DNA of 64,000 nt, from contig NW_027488365.1 of the NCBI RefSeq assembly GCF_051014445.1, positions 44,402,001-44,466,000 of the forward strand. The letters are read 5' to 3'. This document shows positions 27,130 through 36,615 of the stretch, piece after piece. Source of the stretch: Colletes latitarsis (Eukaryota; Arthropoda; Insecta; Hymenoptera; Colletidae). Numbering within the stretch: position 1 is the first letter of the stretch; each line of letters opens with the position of its first letter. The notes beneath the pieces were generated by a model. That model was not told the DNA's origin. It ran no database searches and worked only from the letters and a program-made list of their open reading frames with translations. The position numbers and the translations under genes were made by a program.

Positions 27130-28032
27130 TTAGTCCCTTTTTTCATAATCATAAACAAAATGATAACTTATATCTATATGCTTGGAATTTTTTGAAAATT
27201 TTCCATTTTTTGATAAGGCTATCGCTCCAATATTGTCTTGATATATTTTTACTGGATTGTCATTCTTCACGTCAAAAACAGATAAAATGCCCTTAATTGG
27301 AATGATTTCTTCTACACAATCAGCAAGAGCGTAGTATTCAGCATGCGTTGAGGCTCTGGAGACAATTTTTTGTTTTTGCGATTTCCATAGTACTACATTT
27401 CCAAAAACTCGTATGATTATCCCTGTAGTCGATTTTCTGTCCGTAGTGTCTGCAGCCCAATCAGCGTCAACAAATGCATCCATTATTTCCTGAGTAGTTG
27501 AGTTATAAACAAGATTTATGGAACGAGTGTGATACAAGTATTTTAGAACACGTGTGCTGTCATAGCTATTTTGGAATCGACTTAGGTAATTGACCGCAAA
27601 TGAAATGTCTGGGCGAGTACCATTTGCAATATACAATAATGCTCCAATTAAATTCCTATATTTCAGTTCTTCATCCACTATATCAGCAGGTTCAATTTTT
27701 CGATTCATTTCCATAGGTGTATCGAACCTTTTACTATTTATTATTCCGTACTTATGACTAAGATTTTCAATATATTTTTCTTGATTCAAGTATATTTCCT
27801 CTTTACTTTGGTTACGTTGTACTTCAATTCCCAAGTATTGCTTTATTTGTCCCAAGTCTTTCATGCGAAATCGTTTATTAAGCATGATCTTAACTTCATC
27901 TATAGCCATTTCATTTATACCACTGATTAATATATCATCCACATATAAAATAATATATATTTTTGTGTCGTTTATCTCTCCAGTATACAGACAGTAATCA
28001 TAATCAGATCTTTTAAAATGCAAGCTTATCAT
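27130..28032 (-). pseudogene. Copia RT palm and RNase H
   Basis: Third pol frame, 300 codons. The RT active site YVDD is at residues 30-33, giving the remaining two catalytic aspartates. Then come YLGIEVQR and YIANGTRPDISFAVNYLSRF, typical of Copia. RNase H follows, with acidic residues in VDADWAAD (about 189-191), HAEYYAL (E232) and IYQDN (D266). The open frame stops at EKRD near 27130. In a neighbouring frame the usual C-terminal block, with DDQIADVLTKSLGKAKF, runs on to about 27055, so one more frameshift removes the tail. Confidence 0.9.
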
Positions 28033-28053
28033 GTAATTATGAAAACAATCATA

Positions 28054-28347
28054 CTAGTCACGTGGACTTTCTCTCAATCCATAAAGCGCCTTCTTAAGTA
28101 AACAAACCTTATCTGACTGTATATTACTACCATCAGGAGGGTAGATGTAAACTTCAGACTTGATATTTCCGTTTAAAAAAGCTGTTTGAACATCCATTTG
28201 TTCTATTTTTAAATTTTTAACACATGCAATTGACAGCAACACCTTTAGCGTGCTCATTCTTGCAACCGGTGAATAAACTTCTTCATCGCTTTGGTACAAC
28301 TGTTGGAAATGCGACTTTGGCGACAATGCGCGCTTTGCATACTCCAT
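28054..28347 (-). pseudogene. Copia reverse transcriptase, middle segment
   Basis: This continues the RT in a second frame: YSPVARMSTLKVLLSIA, then EQMDVQTAFLNG, which includes the first catalytic aspartate (D in MDVQTAFL), and VCLLKKALYGLRESPRD before a stop. The usual block here is KSLYGLKQ(S)PR followed by a tryptophan, so the element is broken again near 28054. Confidence 0.87.
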
Positions 28348-28564
28348 CTGTCTTAATTCTATATATCCACTTTACTTCAATTATTTTCTTATTTATTGGA
28401 ACGTTGACCAAATCCCATGTGTCGTTTTCTTTTAAACCATCAAGTTCTTGTTTCATAGCCGCTTTCCATTTTCTTGACTCTTCGCAGTTCAATGGTTCTT
28501 GGTAGTTTTCAGGTATCAAAGCATTGCAATAGTTTGTATATACGACATGATCATCAAATTTCAC
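28283..28564 (-). pseudogene. Copia reverse transcriptase, N-terminal segment
   Basis: Open piece of the RVT_2 (Copia-type) reverse transcriptase. It contains PENYQEPLNCEESRKW, then KENDTWDLV, KKIIEVKWIYRIKTDG and KARIVAK, which are the finger-domain blocks at the RT start. The frame breaks after KARIVAK near 28345. The following block continues in a neighbouring frame, so this is a frameshift rather than a domain end. Confidence 0.85.
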
Positions 28565-28783
28565 AACATTTCACACATTATGTTACGCTTGGGGCGTGTA
28601 TCTTATTTAACTTCCTCAGTTTTGCTGCATTGATCATCGTCAGTTTTATTTTCTTTTATTTTCAAAACTCTTTCTTCTTCTTCTTCTTCTTCTTCTTCTT
28701 CTTCTTTTGGCGTTTCCCCTTCGTATTTTTCTTCGTTATCAGTATTTCTATAAATGGTATATCTTGCACGTGACGACTTACAA
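28565..28783 (-). pseudogene. Copia integrase-RT linker with (GAA)n tract
   Basis: This joins the integrase C-terminus to the reverse transcriptase. A GAA-type triplet run (plus strand TTC, 28673-28706) would encode a glutamate-rich stretch, common in the variable linker of Copia pol. The run is a hotspot for length change. Confidence 0.6.
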
Positions 28784-29767
28784 CTATTTTGTCATTAACC
28801 AATATCTGTATACCCTATTAATATTAATTCCTTTTTCGGCCTTTGGATTTAGCTTTGAATATCTGCATGCCTCGGGAATTCGTACAAAAGCAGTGCTTCC
28901 ATATAAGTGTAAGTTTGAAACATCAGCCCTTTTATTAAAAAATATTTCATATGGTGTTTTTCTTATTCTTGTGTTTGCTAATAGGCGATTTCCAATGTAG
29001 GCAGCCGTGTAAATACATTCTGGCCAATAAAACTTGTCGACATTTGCCTCTGACAGCAAGCAGCGTGCACGATCCATTATCGTTCTGTTGTGCCTTTCGG
29101 CGACTCCGTTCAATTCGTGTGTGTATGCTGGTCCTGGTTTCAAATAAATACCTTCTCGTTTCGCTAATTCATCAAAGTTTTTGTTAAGATATGATTCTCT
29201 TCCATTGTCACATCGAATTTCTTTAATACTTTTTCCAGTTTGATTTTTTACTAATTTCCTAATATACCTAATGAAGCAATAAAAAACATCACTTTTTTGT
29301 TTTATGCAATACACAACAGCAATTTTACTGAAATCATCTATAAAAGACACAAAGTATTTCTCACCATTATGACCTGTCTGAGTTATTGGACCATGGACAT
29401 CTGTATGGACTATTTGTAACAAATCATTTGCTCTTGTACGTTTGTTTTTAAATTTCAAATTTGTCATTTTATTCTCCGGACAAACTTCGCATTTTATAAA
29501 TTCGTTTTCGAGTTTCACCGGTGTTCCATTTAGCAGCTGAGCTTCACACAAATATTTTAAATCTCTAAAATTTGTGTGACAAAGTATATATCTATGCCAT
29601 TTTTCTATATTTGAAATTCCCATTGAACTAGTGTACGTACTTGTTTTCTTATTCTCAAGTCTGGCAACTTCTCCATTTAATTCAAAGAGTTTATTTCTTT
29701 TAACAGCAATAGCAATGAGTTTTTCTTTCGAATTACAAATTTTATTGTAATTCATTGTCTTTCTCAA
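28784..29767 (-). pseudogene. Copia GAG-pre-integrase and integrase core
   Basis: This is an open stretch of 327 codons inside broken pol. A zinc-binding HHCC module is seen as H58, H64, C93 and C96 (WHRYILCHTNF, then CEVC). The rve-type integrase core follows with the catalytic triad apparently intact: D123 (HTDVHGP), D187 (RCDNGRE) and E224 (NGVAERHNRT), spaced as in Copia. The enzyme inserts the cDNA into host DNA. The frame is lost near 28830. A neighbouring frame continues with LVNDKIVVSRHV, the expected next block, so one frameshift truncates the C-terminal part here. The start of the open stretch is not a real initiation site, because in the live element this was part of one polyprotein. 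Confidence 0.88.
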
Positions 29768-30059
29768 ACATTATTTTTAATTGTTTTGATTTACAAATAC
29801 AAGAGACACTTAGTAAGTTTTGTTTCATTTCTGGTACATAGTATATACATTTTTAATCTTTATTTCCTCCGACTTATCATTAATGTTAATCATTACATTA
29901 CCAATTTTTTTTTCCAGATATTAGTTTAAAACCATCACCAACTTTAATATCAACCGGGTTTTGTAGATTTTTGGATTCATAAAAGTACTCATCTGTGTTT
30001 ATTATGTGATCTGAGCAACCACTATCTAGTAGCCATTTAATATTTCTACTTCTTCTATT
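29768..30059 (-). pseudogene. Copia aspartic protease region
   Basis: The minus strand near 30000-30040 reads WLLDSGCSDHI. This is the active-site signature (D-S-G, C, H) of Copia-type aspartic proteases, which cleave the Gag-Pol polyprotein in the virus-like particle. It is followed by a lysine- and asparagine-rich stretch ending in residues that lead into the integrase frame. A frameshift separates it from the integrase open frame. There is no continuous ORF. Confidence 0.7.
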
Positions 30060-30605
30060 TTGCTACTTTTCATTACTTCAACCTTGAATGAATTGTAATT
30101 TCTACTGTCATCTAGACTCGAATTTCCAGCCACTTTTCTATCGTGTCTATTTTGTATATGTTTGAAAAGGTTGCATTTTGTAATAATTATTAAAGTTTTC
30201 TGGGCAGTAACGTTGGATGTGCCCTGACTTATTACACTGACTTAACATACCGCTTCAGTAGTCGTTGCACTGCTATGCTGATTATCCTTTGAATTGAGAT
30301 ACTTGTTCTGATTGCGTTGTACGTGTCGAAACCTATGACCTCTAGGATTTTTAGTTAAATTCGAACTAAACGTGCGAGTGTAATTTCTGCTGTACTCAAA
30401 GTAGTAACTCTTACCGTTTCTCTTTTGATACTCTAACAGTAATTTAGATTTTACATACTCGACTGTTTTCTCCTTCGTTGGCAGTGCATCAATAATATCA
30501 ACAATACGTGAGAAGTTAACGTTAATAACAGATAATTCAATTTATCCTCTTCATTCACAGTCTCACCAGTATTTTTGAGCCTATTTATATGCGTTTCAAA
30601 TTCGT
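30060..30605 (-). pseudogene. Copia gag, 3' part, with damaged zinc knuckle
   Basis: This is the downstream half of gag, on the other side of the LINE. It continues the capsid region (NEFETHINRL-type residues next to the target duplication). Near 30190-30245 it reads CNKSGHIQRYC, which is the C-x4-H-x4-C part of a CCHC nucleic-acid-binding knuckle. The first cysteine of the CX2C pair is not present in this frame, where the residue is leucine, so the knuckle is mutated or frameshifted. Several stops interrupt the region. Confidence 0.65.
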
Positions 30606-30615
30606 TAAAGAAGTC

Positions 30616-30619
<4 letters not shown>
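30606..30619. repeat. LINE target-site duplication, 3' copy
   Basis: TAAAGAAGTCACTT, identical to 36616-36629. The last TT merges with the poly(A) tract (plus-strand T run 30618-30654), so the exact end is ambiguous by two bases. Confidence 0.95.
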
Positions 30620-30654
<35 letters not shown>

Positions 30655-30655
<1 letters not shown>

Positions 30656-31171
30656 TCGTGGGGAAAATCTTCGAAAGACTCCCTCCCACCTCCTTGGGGA
30701 GAGGTGGGAGGCGTGTGTGGGATTCCCCGCGCCCGTACAACGACAGGCGCGGGACCTACCCACTAAAAACCCCACGGTGACCCTTCGGCACGCTTTGGGA
30801 GGATACCGGGAATCGCTCGAAGCATTCTTCCGGTATCCTCCCCGCGCCCGCGCTTTCGCGCCCATCCCCCGGGGGGACAATCGGTCCCCCCAGTAGACAC
30901 ACTGCCTCATAGCGGCGGGACGGGGCCACTCCATCCCGCCGCTATCCGTCCCGGGGCCGCGTTTAGTGGCGGCTGCGAGCCCCAACTCGCAACCGCCCGC
31001 GACCCCGTTTCCACCCCTCGGCGGCCGGGCGTTCATGGCCGCACCAGACCGCCGAGGGTGCCTCCCCTTGCGTCGGACCGGTAGGGGGGAGGCACTTCTA
31101 CCCCCAACCGGTCCGACCCGGCGCCGCCTGGCGGGAGGAGGGTCCCCTCAGGACCCCCCTCCCAGCCTAGG
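30655..31171 (-). promoter_or_regulatory. LINE 3' UTR with hairpin
   Basis: About 517 bp between the ORF2 stop and the poly(A) tail. A perfect 10 bp stem, CTCCCACCTC with GAGGTGGGAG (30683-30692 and 30701-30710), with an 8 nt loop, lies close to the tail. In related elements the RT recognises 3' UTR structure to start target-primed synthesis, so this stem is a candidate recognition site. No open frame of interest lies in the UTR; apparent ones are GC-rich shadows. Confidence 0.7.
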
Positions 31172-34100
31172 TCATCCGCCACGCCGAGGCGGCCGCCCGC
31201 GACGCCTCGCGACCGGGCGACGACCTCGGGCCACCGCACGAGCGCGCGCTTCAGCACGCCGCTGAAGCTCGCGCTCCCTCCCCGCGGCCTCCTTCTGCAA
31301 CATTACGTTCTCGCAGAAGGAGGCCACGGCCCTCCACTTCTCCTCGCTGCCGAGCATGGCGCGCACCACGCCCGGCAGCGAGACATCCCGCCCGACGACG
31401 CCGACCAGGACACGGCGCTCCCCCTCCCACGCGGGGCATACCTCCAGGGTATGATCCGCCGTGTCCTGCTCAGCGTCGCAGTGGCAGCAACGCGCCGTCG
31501 GCTCCTTCCCTATCCGGCACAGGTATCTTCCGAAGCTGCCATGCCCGGAAAATACCTGTGCCAGCCGGTAGGTGAGGCTGCCATGGCCTCTGTCCAGCCA
31601 CTCCTTCAGGAGTGGCCGAACAGCCCCGACAGTCCGGTGCCCCGCGGTTGGCAGAGCCAGCCGCTCCTGCCACGCGAGCAACACGGACTGCCGGGCCTGG
31701 CGCTTCAAATCGCCCCAAGCAGGTTCCTGCCCGCCCGGGACCGCCCCCACCCCCGCGCGACGGTCGACGCGGTGCCGGTACATCACCGCGTGCGACCGCG
31801 CGAGCAGGTCCATGGGCGGCATCCCCGCTAGAACCGTCGCCGCCTCATGTGACATGGTCCGATACCCGCGGACGACCCTGAGCGCCATGCGCCTCTGCAC
31901 CCGACGCAGCATAGTCATGCTGCGCCGGGAGGCAGCCAGGTCGTCCGCCCAGACGGGGGCCCCGTATAGGGCCACCGACTGGACCATTGCCACATAGAGG
32001 CGACGAACTCGGCCCGCCGGGCCCCCCAGGTTGGGCAGGATCCGGCCCAGAGCCGCAACCATCCTTTCCAACCGGGGGACCAGGCAGCGGAAATGCTTCT
32101 CGAAACGCCAGTGGCTATCGAGGATCAGCCCTAGATACCTGATCTGGGGCTTCACCTCGATGTCAGCCCCACCCACCCGAATCAGAGGGGGTGGCGGATC
32201 CTGCCGAGGTGAATGAAACGCAATCACCTCGGTCTTATGGACCGCCACCGTCATCCCCATCCCCCTGATCCGGTCGACGACGCGTTGCGACCCCTCCTCC
32301 GCGCGACGCATGGCCCTCCCCCAGTGCGCCCCGACGGCCAGCACCAGTGTGTCATCCGCATAACACACCGTGCTGACGCCGTCGGGGAGGCCGGCCCGCA
32401 ACACCGAGTCGTACGCGATGTTCCACAGGAGTGGCCCGAGGACCGACCCCTGCGGAACACCGCAGTACACCTCCCTCCGCATATCACCATCCCGGCCCGG
32501 ATACTCGATCCACCTGCCGCGGAGATAATCCCCGACGACCGCCCTGAGACAAGGGGGGACTCGATGATATTCGAGTCCCCTCCTTATCTCTTCCCAGGGG
32601 AGGGTGTTAAAGGCATTGGCAATATCCAAGGATATTGCCAATGCCACCCCTCCCCGGGAGACGGCCGCCTCCGAGAGGGCCCTCACACGACCTATCGCGT
32701 CGATAGTCGATCGGCCCCCCCGGAAACCGAACTGGCAGTCGGCCAGACCGGGATCACCCCGCGACAGGTGCTCGACGAGGCGGGCAGCAATCACCCGCTC
32801 GAAGAGCTTGCCCACCTCGTCGAGGAGACAAATGGGCCGGTATGCGGAGGGAGACTCCGCGGGCCGACCCTCCTTCCGGAGGAGGACCATCCTCGCCACC
32901 TTCCAACTGGGGGGGAATCGCCCGTCCCTCAGGCAGCGGTCGAACAACCGCCTGAGGTCGGCCCCAAGGACGCCCTGGGTCAAGACCCAAACCCGGCCGG
33001 GCACACCATCCGGACCCGGGGCCGTGTTATGAACCCCGAGCCGTCTGATGGCCGCTGCCAGCTCCTCCTGCGTGACCCCCAGCTCGGCCGTCCACTCCAC
33101 TGGGACAGCCGCCGCCGCCGGAGGACGCGGTCCCCTCTCCCCAATTGGGAAGAGTGTATTGACCACGTCCTCCAGCAGCCGGGGGTCAAGACCCTCGGTG
33201 ACGGGGGGCGCCCACGGGCGGAGCTTATTCAGCACCACCTTATATGGGCGCCCCCATGGATCGTCATCAAGGGTCTGGAGGAGCTCCTTCCATGCCTGGG
33301 TCTTGGCCCGTTTGATGGCGACCTGCAGAGCAACCCGCGCCACGCGGTATGCTCCATACAGGTCATCAGCTGCCCTCGCTCGCGCCACGCCGTCGCCTGT
33401 ACGTTGACGACGGCGCGCGCGGGTGTACTGGCGTCGGGCGCGGACAGTCGCGACTCGCAACTCCGCGATCGCGTCCGACCACCAGTACACCGCCCGGCGA
33501 GGAGAAGCCCGCCCGACCCGAGGCATCGCCGCGTCGCAAATACCCGCGACCAATGCTCCGAGCCGGGCGACCTCCCCCTCTATGCTCGGCAACTCGGCCG
33601 CTCCCTGCGGCCAAGTTGCAGCGAGGGCAGCTGCCATCAGGGCGTCCTTGTCCAGGCGCCGAAGCGCCCAGCGGCGTGGTGGGGTGCCACGCAGGCGGCC
33701 GTGTCGGGATGCACTCGCGGCGGCAGAGACCTCCATCCGGATGTACCGGTGATCGGAGAGTGTCTCTGCCCCCGCGACCACGTGCCAACCCGACACCATG
33801 CGCACGGCGTTGGGGGTCGCGAATCCAACATCCACGATGGACCCCCCATATCGCCGCACGCATGTGTTCTCCGACCCCCGGTTCAATACCCGGAGGTCGA
33901 GCCCCGCCGCCCAATCGCCCAGGATCCCGCCGCGAACGGAGGTCCTGGGGGATCCCCAAGCCACCGACTTGGCATTAAAATCCCCCAGGACCAGCACCGG
34001 CCGGGCCGCGTAGCGCTGCACGCATGCCGCGACCTCGGCCAAGTACAGCTCGAACGCAGCGTGACCGCTACGGGGCGAAATGTAGCACCCCACCACAGCG

Positions 34101-34354
34101 ACTCCCCCCCAGTCCACGGCGACGAATCCCCGACCGCGCTCCAACAAGGAGAACGGTGGGGACCCGTCGCCCCCTCCCCATACCGTCGCCACCAAGCCGT
34201 CCGCGTCGCCCACCCAATGAGGGTGATCAGGGACGCGGTACGGCTCGGCGGCGACCGCCAGGCCAACCCCCCACTCCGCGAGGACTTGGGACATCAAGTC
34301 CTGTGCCGCGCGGCAGTGGTTGAGGTTGGCCTGGAGGAGGAGGCGGGGCGGCAT
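31172..34354 (-). CDS. LINE ORF2, endonuclease-reverse transcriptase of the R1 clade
   Basis: 1060 aa, uninterrupted. The N-terminal APE-like endonuclease (about 1-210) shows N10 in QANLNHC, E37 in AEPYRVPD, D125 and N127 in GDFNAKS, and the SDH motif at 200-202. These residues nick target DNA for target-primed reverse transcription. The RT domain (about 485-750) shows YRPICLLDEVGKLFER, FGFRGGRST, catalytic D577 in LDIANAF, GVPQGSVLGPLLWN, and YADD at 665-668 with both aspartates. A C-terminal CX2CX8HX4C knuckle lies at 956-973 (CCHCDAEQDTADHTLEVC), typical of R1-type ORF2. The end is arginine-rich. Every key residue I can check is present, so the protein looks catalytically competent. The ATG lies in TAATG, overlapping the ORF1 stop. 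Confidence 0.95.
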   Translation of the reverse strand: MPPRLLLQANLNHCRAAQDLMSQVLAEWGVGLAVAAEPYRVPDHPHWVGDADGLVATVWGGGDGSPPFSLLERGRGFVAVDWGGVAVVGCYISPRSGHAAFELYLAEVAACVQRYAARPVLVLGDFNAKSVAWGSPRTSVRGGILGDWAAGLDLRVLNRGSENTCVRRYGGSIVDVGFATPNAVRMVSGWHVVAGAETLSDHRYIRMEVSAAASASRHGRLRGTPPRRWALRRLDKDALMAAALAATWPQGAAELPSIEGEVARLGALVAGICDAAMPRVGRASPRRAVYWWSDAIAELRVATVRARRQYTRARRRQRTGDGVARARAADDLYGAYRVARVALQVAIKRAKTQAWKELLQTLDDDPWGRPYKVVLNKLRPWAPPVTEGLDPRLLEDVVNTLFPIGERGPRPPAAAAVPVEWTAELGVTQEELAAAIRRLGVHNTAPGPDGVPGRVWVLTQGVLGADLRRLFDRCLRDGRFPPSWKVARMVLLRKEGRPAESPSAYRPICLLDEVGKLFERVIAARLVEHLSRGDPGLADCQFGFRGGRSTIDAIGRVRALSEAAVSRGGVALAISLDIANAFNTLPWEEIRRGLEYHRVPPCLRAVVGDYLRGRWIEYPGRDGDMRREVYCGVPQGSVLGPLLWNIAYDSVLRAGLPDGVSTVCYADDTLVLAVGAHWGRAMRRAEEGSQRVVDRIRGMGMTVAVHKTEVIAFHSPRQDPPPPLIRVGGADIEVKPQIRYLGLILDSHWRFEKHFRCLVPRLERMVAALGRILPNLGGPAGRVRRLYVAMVQSVALYGAPVWADDLAASRRSMTMLRRVQRRMALRVVRGYRTMSHEAATVLAGMPPMDLLARSHAVMYRHRVDRRAGVGAVPGGQEPAWGDLKRQARQSVLLAWQERLALPTAGHRTVGAVRPLLKEWLDRGHGSLTYRLAQVFSGHGSFGRYLCRIGKEPTARCCHCDAEQDTADHTLEVCPAWEGERRVLVGVVGRDVSLPGVVRAMLGSEEKWRAVASFCENVMLQKEAAGRERELQRRAEARARAVARGRRPVARRRGRPPRRGG

Positions 34355-36267
34355 TAATTAATGGCCGCGCCAGCCTCCTCCCGGCCGTCCGTCCCCGTAG
34401 CACCGTCCACCTCCATGGAGGACGATGCCACCGCCCTCGGCACCGGAGCCGGTGCAGCCCGCCTCTTCCTCTCCTTCCGGGAGGGGGGGGAGCACTTCTT
34501 GCTCCCCACCCTGTGATCGGCTGGCCCCCCCATGTCCGCACACAGCGGGCAGTGGGGGGCCGCCGAGCACTGGCTCGCACGGTGCTCTTTGGCACCGCAG
34601 CGGTAACACTGACCGCTGCGGTCCACCGGCGAGGTGCACCACTGCCTCACGTGCCCCAATTCGAGGCAGCGGTGACACTGGAGCGGGCGCGGCGCGAGGA
34701 TTTCCACTCGCGCCGAAACCCACCCCACCAACACCCTCCCGGATTCCGCCACCTTACGGGCGGCGGAGAGGGGGCACCGGGCCCACACCGACCCGAGGCC
34801 GGAGGGCGACCTGCGGATCTCTCCGATCCGCAGGTCCTCCACAGGACAGTCCCCCGCCCTCGCAAGGGCATGGGACACATCCTGTGCGCTGACCGAGTCG
34901 TCCAGCCCACAAATGCGCATCTCCGTGCGCTTCGTGGGCCGGGCGACCCGGACACCTCGCTCGCCCAGCTGCTCCCGGAGCCTCTGGGCGAGACGATCCG
35001 CCTTCGCGCCGCCTTCTGCACCGGGGATCTCCAGCAAGAGACCCCCGGTCACGGCCCTCTTCGCCCTCACGGAGGCGATGCCCAGCTCTTCCAGGGAGAT
35101 ATTCTCCCTGGCGAGCCGCATCGCCTCCGCGAGGGTCAGGTCGCCCCCCTGCGCAACGGTCAGCGTCACCGCTGCCGTTTTTGGGGGACGAACTGGTCGT
35201 GCCTTCCCGACCTTCGCGGCCTTTACCTTGGCCGCCGGCGGCGGAGGCGGAGGCTGCGGTTGCGAGGCCTTCCTCGCCGCCCGCTTCGCCTTCCGCCCCA
35301 CCACCTCACTCCACGCCACCCCCCCTTGGGAGGGTGCTGTGGAGGACGCGACCACCGCGACCACGGGTACACCACCCCCCTTGGGGGTCGCGACCCGGGG
35401 CCCTGGTGCCGCAACGCTGGGCGGAGCCTTCACTCCGCCCTTCTTTGCCTTCCCCGACTGTACCGGAACAGGTCGGGGAGGCACCGCCTTCCTGCTGACC
35501 GTTCTTCCGGCGAGGAGCTCCTCCCGGAAGGCGGCCAGCTTGCCATCAATCATGTCCCCAATCCTCCTCAGAAGATCGTCTTCTGAGGAGGACGGGGACT
35601 TCTTCACGGGCGGAGTGCGGGTGGAGGGGCCCGCGGTGCCCCGCACCACTGCCGCCGCACCCCGTTTATTTACCTCCGCCGAGGGACGCGGCGGTGGAGG
35701 AGGAGGGAGGATGGGAGGGAGGGCCGCGCTGTTCCACAGCGCCTCTGCCCTCCTCCTCCCCTGTCGCTCCTCCTCCAACAGGAGCTGCAGACGGGCGTTC
35801 CGCCCTCTGAGCTCCCGCGCCGCCTCCCTCATTTCCTCCGCCGCGGCCTTCAGGGCCTCCGCGCCACCGCTATTCTGCCCCTTAAAGGCGCAGGCAGCGG
35901 CGACTTTCTCCACCCGCCTCAGGGACGAGGAGATCCTCTCCGATATCTCCTCGGTCACCTCGTCCCTGAGGCAACTCAGCCTCACCGACAGGCTCATCGC
36001 CCCGCCCACCTCGACGACGGCCTGCCCCGTCCTCTTCCTCTTAGAGCCTATGTGGCTCGTGCTGGAGGAGAAGGACGAGACCGACGCCGTCTCGTCGTCC
36101 TCCTCCACCCTCCACGAAGCCGGACCTGGCGCTGAGTGGGGCGCGAGCGCCGCCACCCTAACCCCAACCCCGTCTCCGTCCTCCCCAACCGACAAAACCC
36201 GCCCCATCCCCATTTTATTTTCTGTGTCCATAATAGTCCCACGAGATGGTCGGAAATAAAGGTCCAC
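34354..36267 (-). CDS. LINE ORF1, Gag-like protein with three CCHC zinc knuckles
   Basis: 637 aa. It probably binds element RNA and forms the ribonucleoprotein. Residues about 93-178 are charged and leucine-rich with heptad character, a likely coiled coil. A long basic, proline- and alanine-rich middle follows. At the C-terminal end are three zinc knuckles: CHRCLELGHVRQWC at 531-544, CYRCGAKEHRASQC at 554-567, and a longer CX2CX8HX6C at 573-592, the usual R1-clade arrangement. The start at 36267 gives MDLYFRPSRG; the in-frame MDTEN at codon 13 is an equally good start. The stop TAA overlaps the ORF2 ATG as TAATG (34356-34352), so ORF2 is probably translated by termination-reinitiation, as reported for SART1. 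No internal stop is seen. Confidence 0.92.
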   Translation of the reverse strand: MDLYFRPSRGTIMDTENKMGMGRVLSVGEDGDGVGVRVAALAPHSAPGPASWRVEEDDETASVSSFSSSTSHIGSKRKRTGQAVVEVGGAMSLSVRLSCLRDEVTEEISERISSSLRRVEKVAAACAFKGQNSGGAEALKAAAEEMREAARELRGRNARLQLLLEEERQGRRRAEALWNSAALPPILPPPPPPRPSAEVNKRGAAAVVRGTAGPSTRTPPVKKSPSSSEDDLLRRIGDMIDGKLAAFREELLAGRTVSRKAVPPRPVPVQSGKAKKGGVKAPPSVAAPGPRVATPKGGGVPVVAVVASSTAPSQGGVAWSEVVGRKAKRAARKASQPQPPPPPPAAKVKAAKVGKARPVRPPKTAAVTLTVAQGGDLTLAEAMRLARENISLEELGIASVRAKRAVTGGLLLEIPGAEGGAKADRLAQRLREQLGERGVRVARPTKRTEMRICGLDDSVSAQDVSHALARAGDCPVEDLRIGEIRRSPSGLGSVWARCPLSAARKVAESGRVLVGWVSARVEILAPRPLQCHRCLELGHVRQWCTSPVDRSGQCYRCGAKEHRASQCSAAPHCPLCADMGGPADHRVGSKKCSPPSRKERKRRAAPAPVPRAVASSSMEVDGATGTDGREEAGAAIN

Positions 36268-36615
36268 CCGGGCAGAGCCGCCTTACCCGGGTAAGCCTAA
36301 TACTCCGGGGGTTCGGCAGGTTCCCCGGAGGTGGTCGCTTGGGATTGGGCCTTCTCCCCCAACCATGCATCCCATCGCCGCGCACCATAGCTTAGGATTG
36401 GAGGGCGATTTTATAGAGTCGCCATACTCGTGGCCCAGGCGGTTAAGCCAAGACCCCCGTTCCTCCTGCCGTCACGTACCATTCACAAAACCAATAGGGA
36501 ATTGTGAATGGGTCGTTGTGACGACCAACAGGAGGCTTACGGTGTGTGTATGACTCGGGTACCCCGGGTTCGTTAAGCCCGTACTGCAGCTGAAAGGCTG
36601 GCAGCCCCTGAGGGG
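36268..36615 (-). promoter_or_regulatory. LINE 5' UTR
   Basis: About 350 bp between the 5' target duplication and ORF1. LINEs of this type carry an internal promoter here. Transcription would begin at or near 36615, where the minus strand opens with CCCCTCAGGGG, a short perfect hairpin. The region also contains the extended hairpin at 36462-36535. Promoter function is family knowledge; the hairpins are seen. Confidence 0.6.
36462..36535 (-). other. Extended hairpin in the LINE 5' UTR
   Basis: Nested inverted repeats share one centre: CCTCCTG with CAGGAGG (36462-36468, 36529-36535), GTCAC with GTGAC (36471-36475, 36518-36522), and CCATTCACAA with TTGTGAATGG (36479-36488, 36502-36511). The loop is about 13 nt. 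The transcript should fold into a strong stem. A role in RNP assembly, ribozyme processing or translation is possible but not shown. Confidence 0.75.

Larger units (their letters stand above)
30620..36615 (-). mobile_element. Full-length R1-clade non-LTR retrotransposon (LINE)
   Basis: A GC-rich 6.0 kb element in strongly AT-rich surroundings. A perfect 14 bp target duplication TAAAGAAGTCACTT (30606-30619 and 36616-36629) bounds it. It ends in a poly(A) tail, seen as the plus-strand T run to 30654. It has a 5' UTR of about 350 bp, ORF1 with three CCHC knuckles, ORF2 with an APE-type endonuclease and RT, and a 3' UTR of about 520 bp. This layout and the C-terminal ORF2 knuckle mark the R1 clade, which also holds the telomere-repeat-specific TRAS and SART elements. 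This copy sits inside Copia gag, not in the TTAGG-like satellite. Full length, an intact tail, exact target duplication and two open ORFs indicate a very recent, possibly active copy. Confidence 0.95.

Noticed and set aside
28224..29187. Plus-strand open frames opposite the Copia pol region
   Set aside because: Short shadows of the minus-strand integrase and RT. They are phenylalanine- and leucine-rich because of the AT bias and the TTC tract.
30618..30654. Poly-T run as a sequencing or assembly gap
   Set aside because: It lies exactly at the 3' end of the LINE next to a perfect target duplication, so it is the poly(A) tail. Its exact length may still be uncertain.
32213..34357. 714-codon plus-strand open frame opposite LINE ORF2, and a 448-codon one opposite ORF1 (34913-36259)
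   Set aside because: GC-rich coding DNA leaves few stops on the opposite strand. The minus-strand frames carry endonuclease, RT and zinc-knuckle motifs; these carry none.
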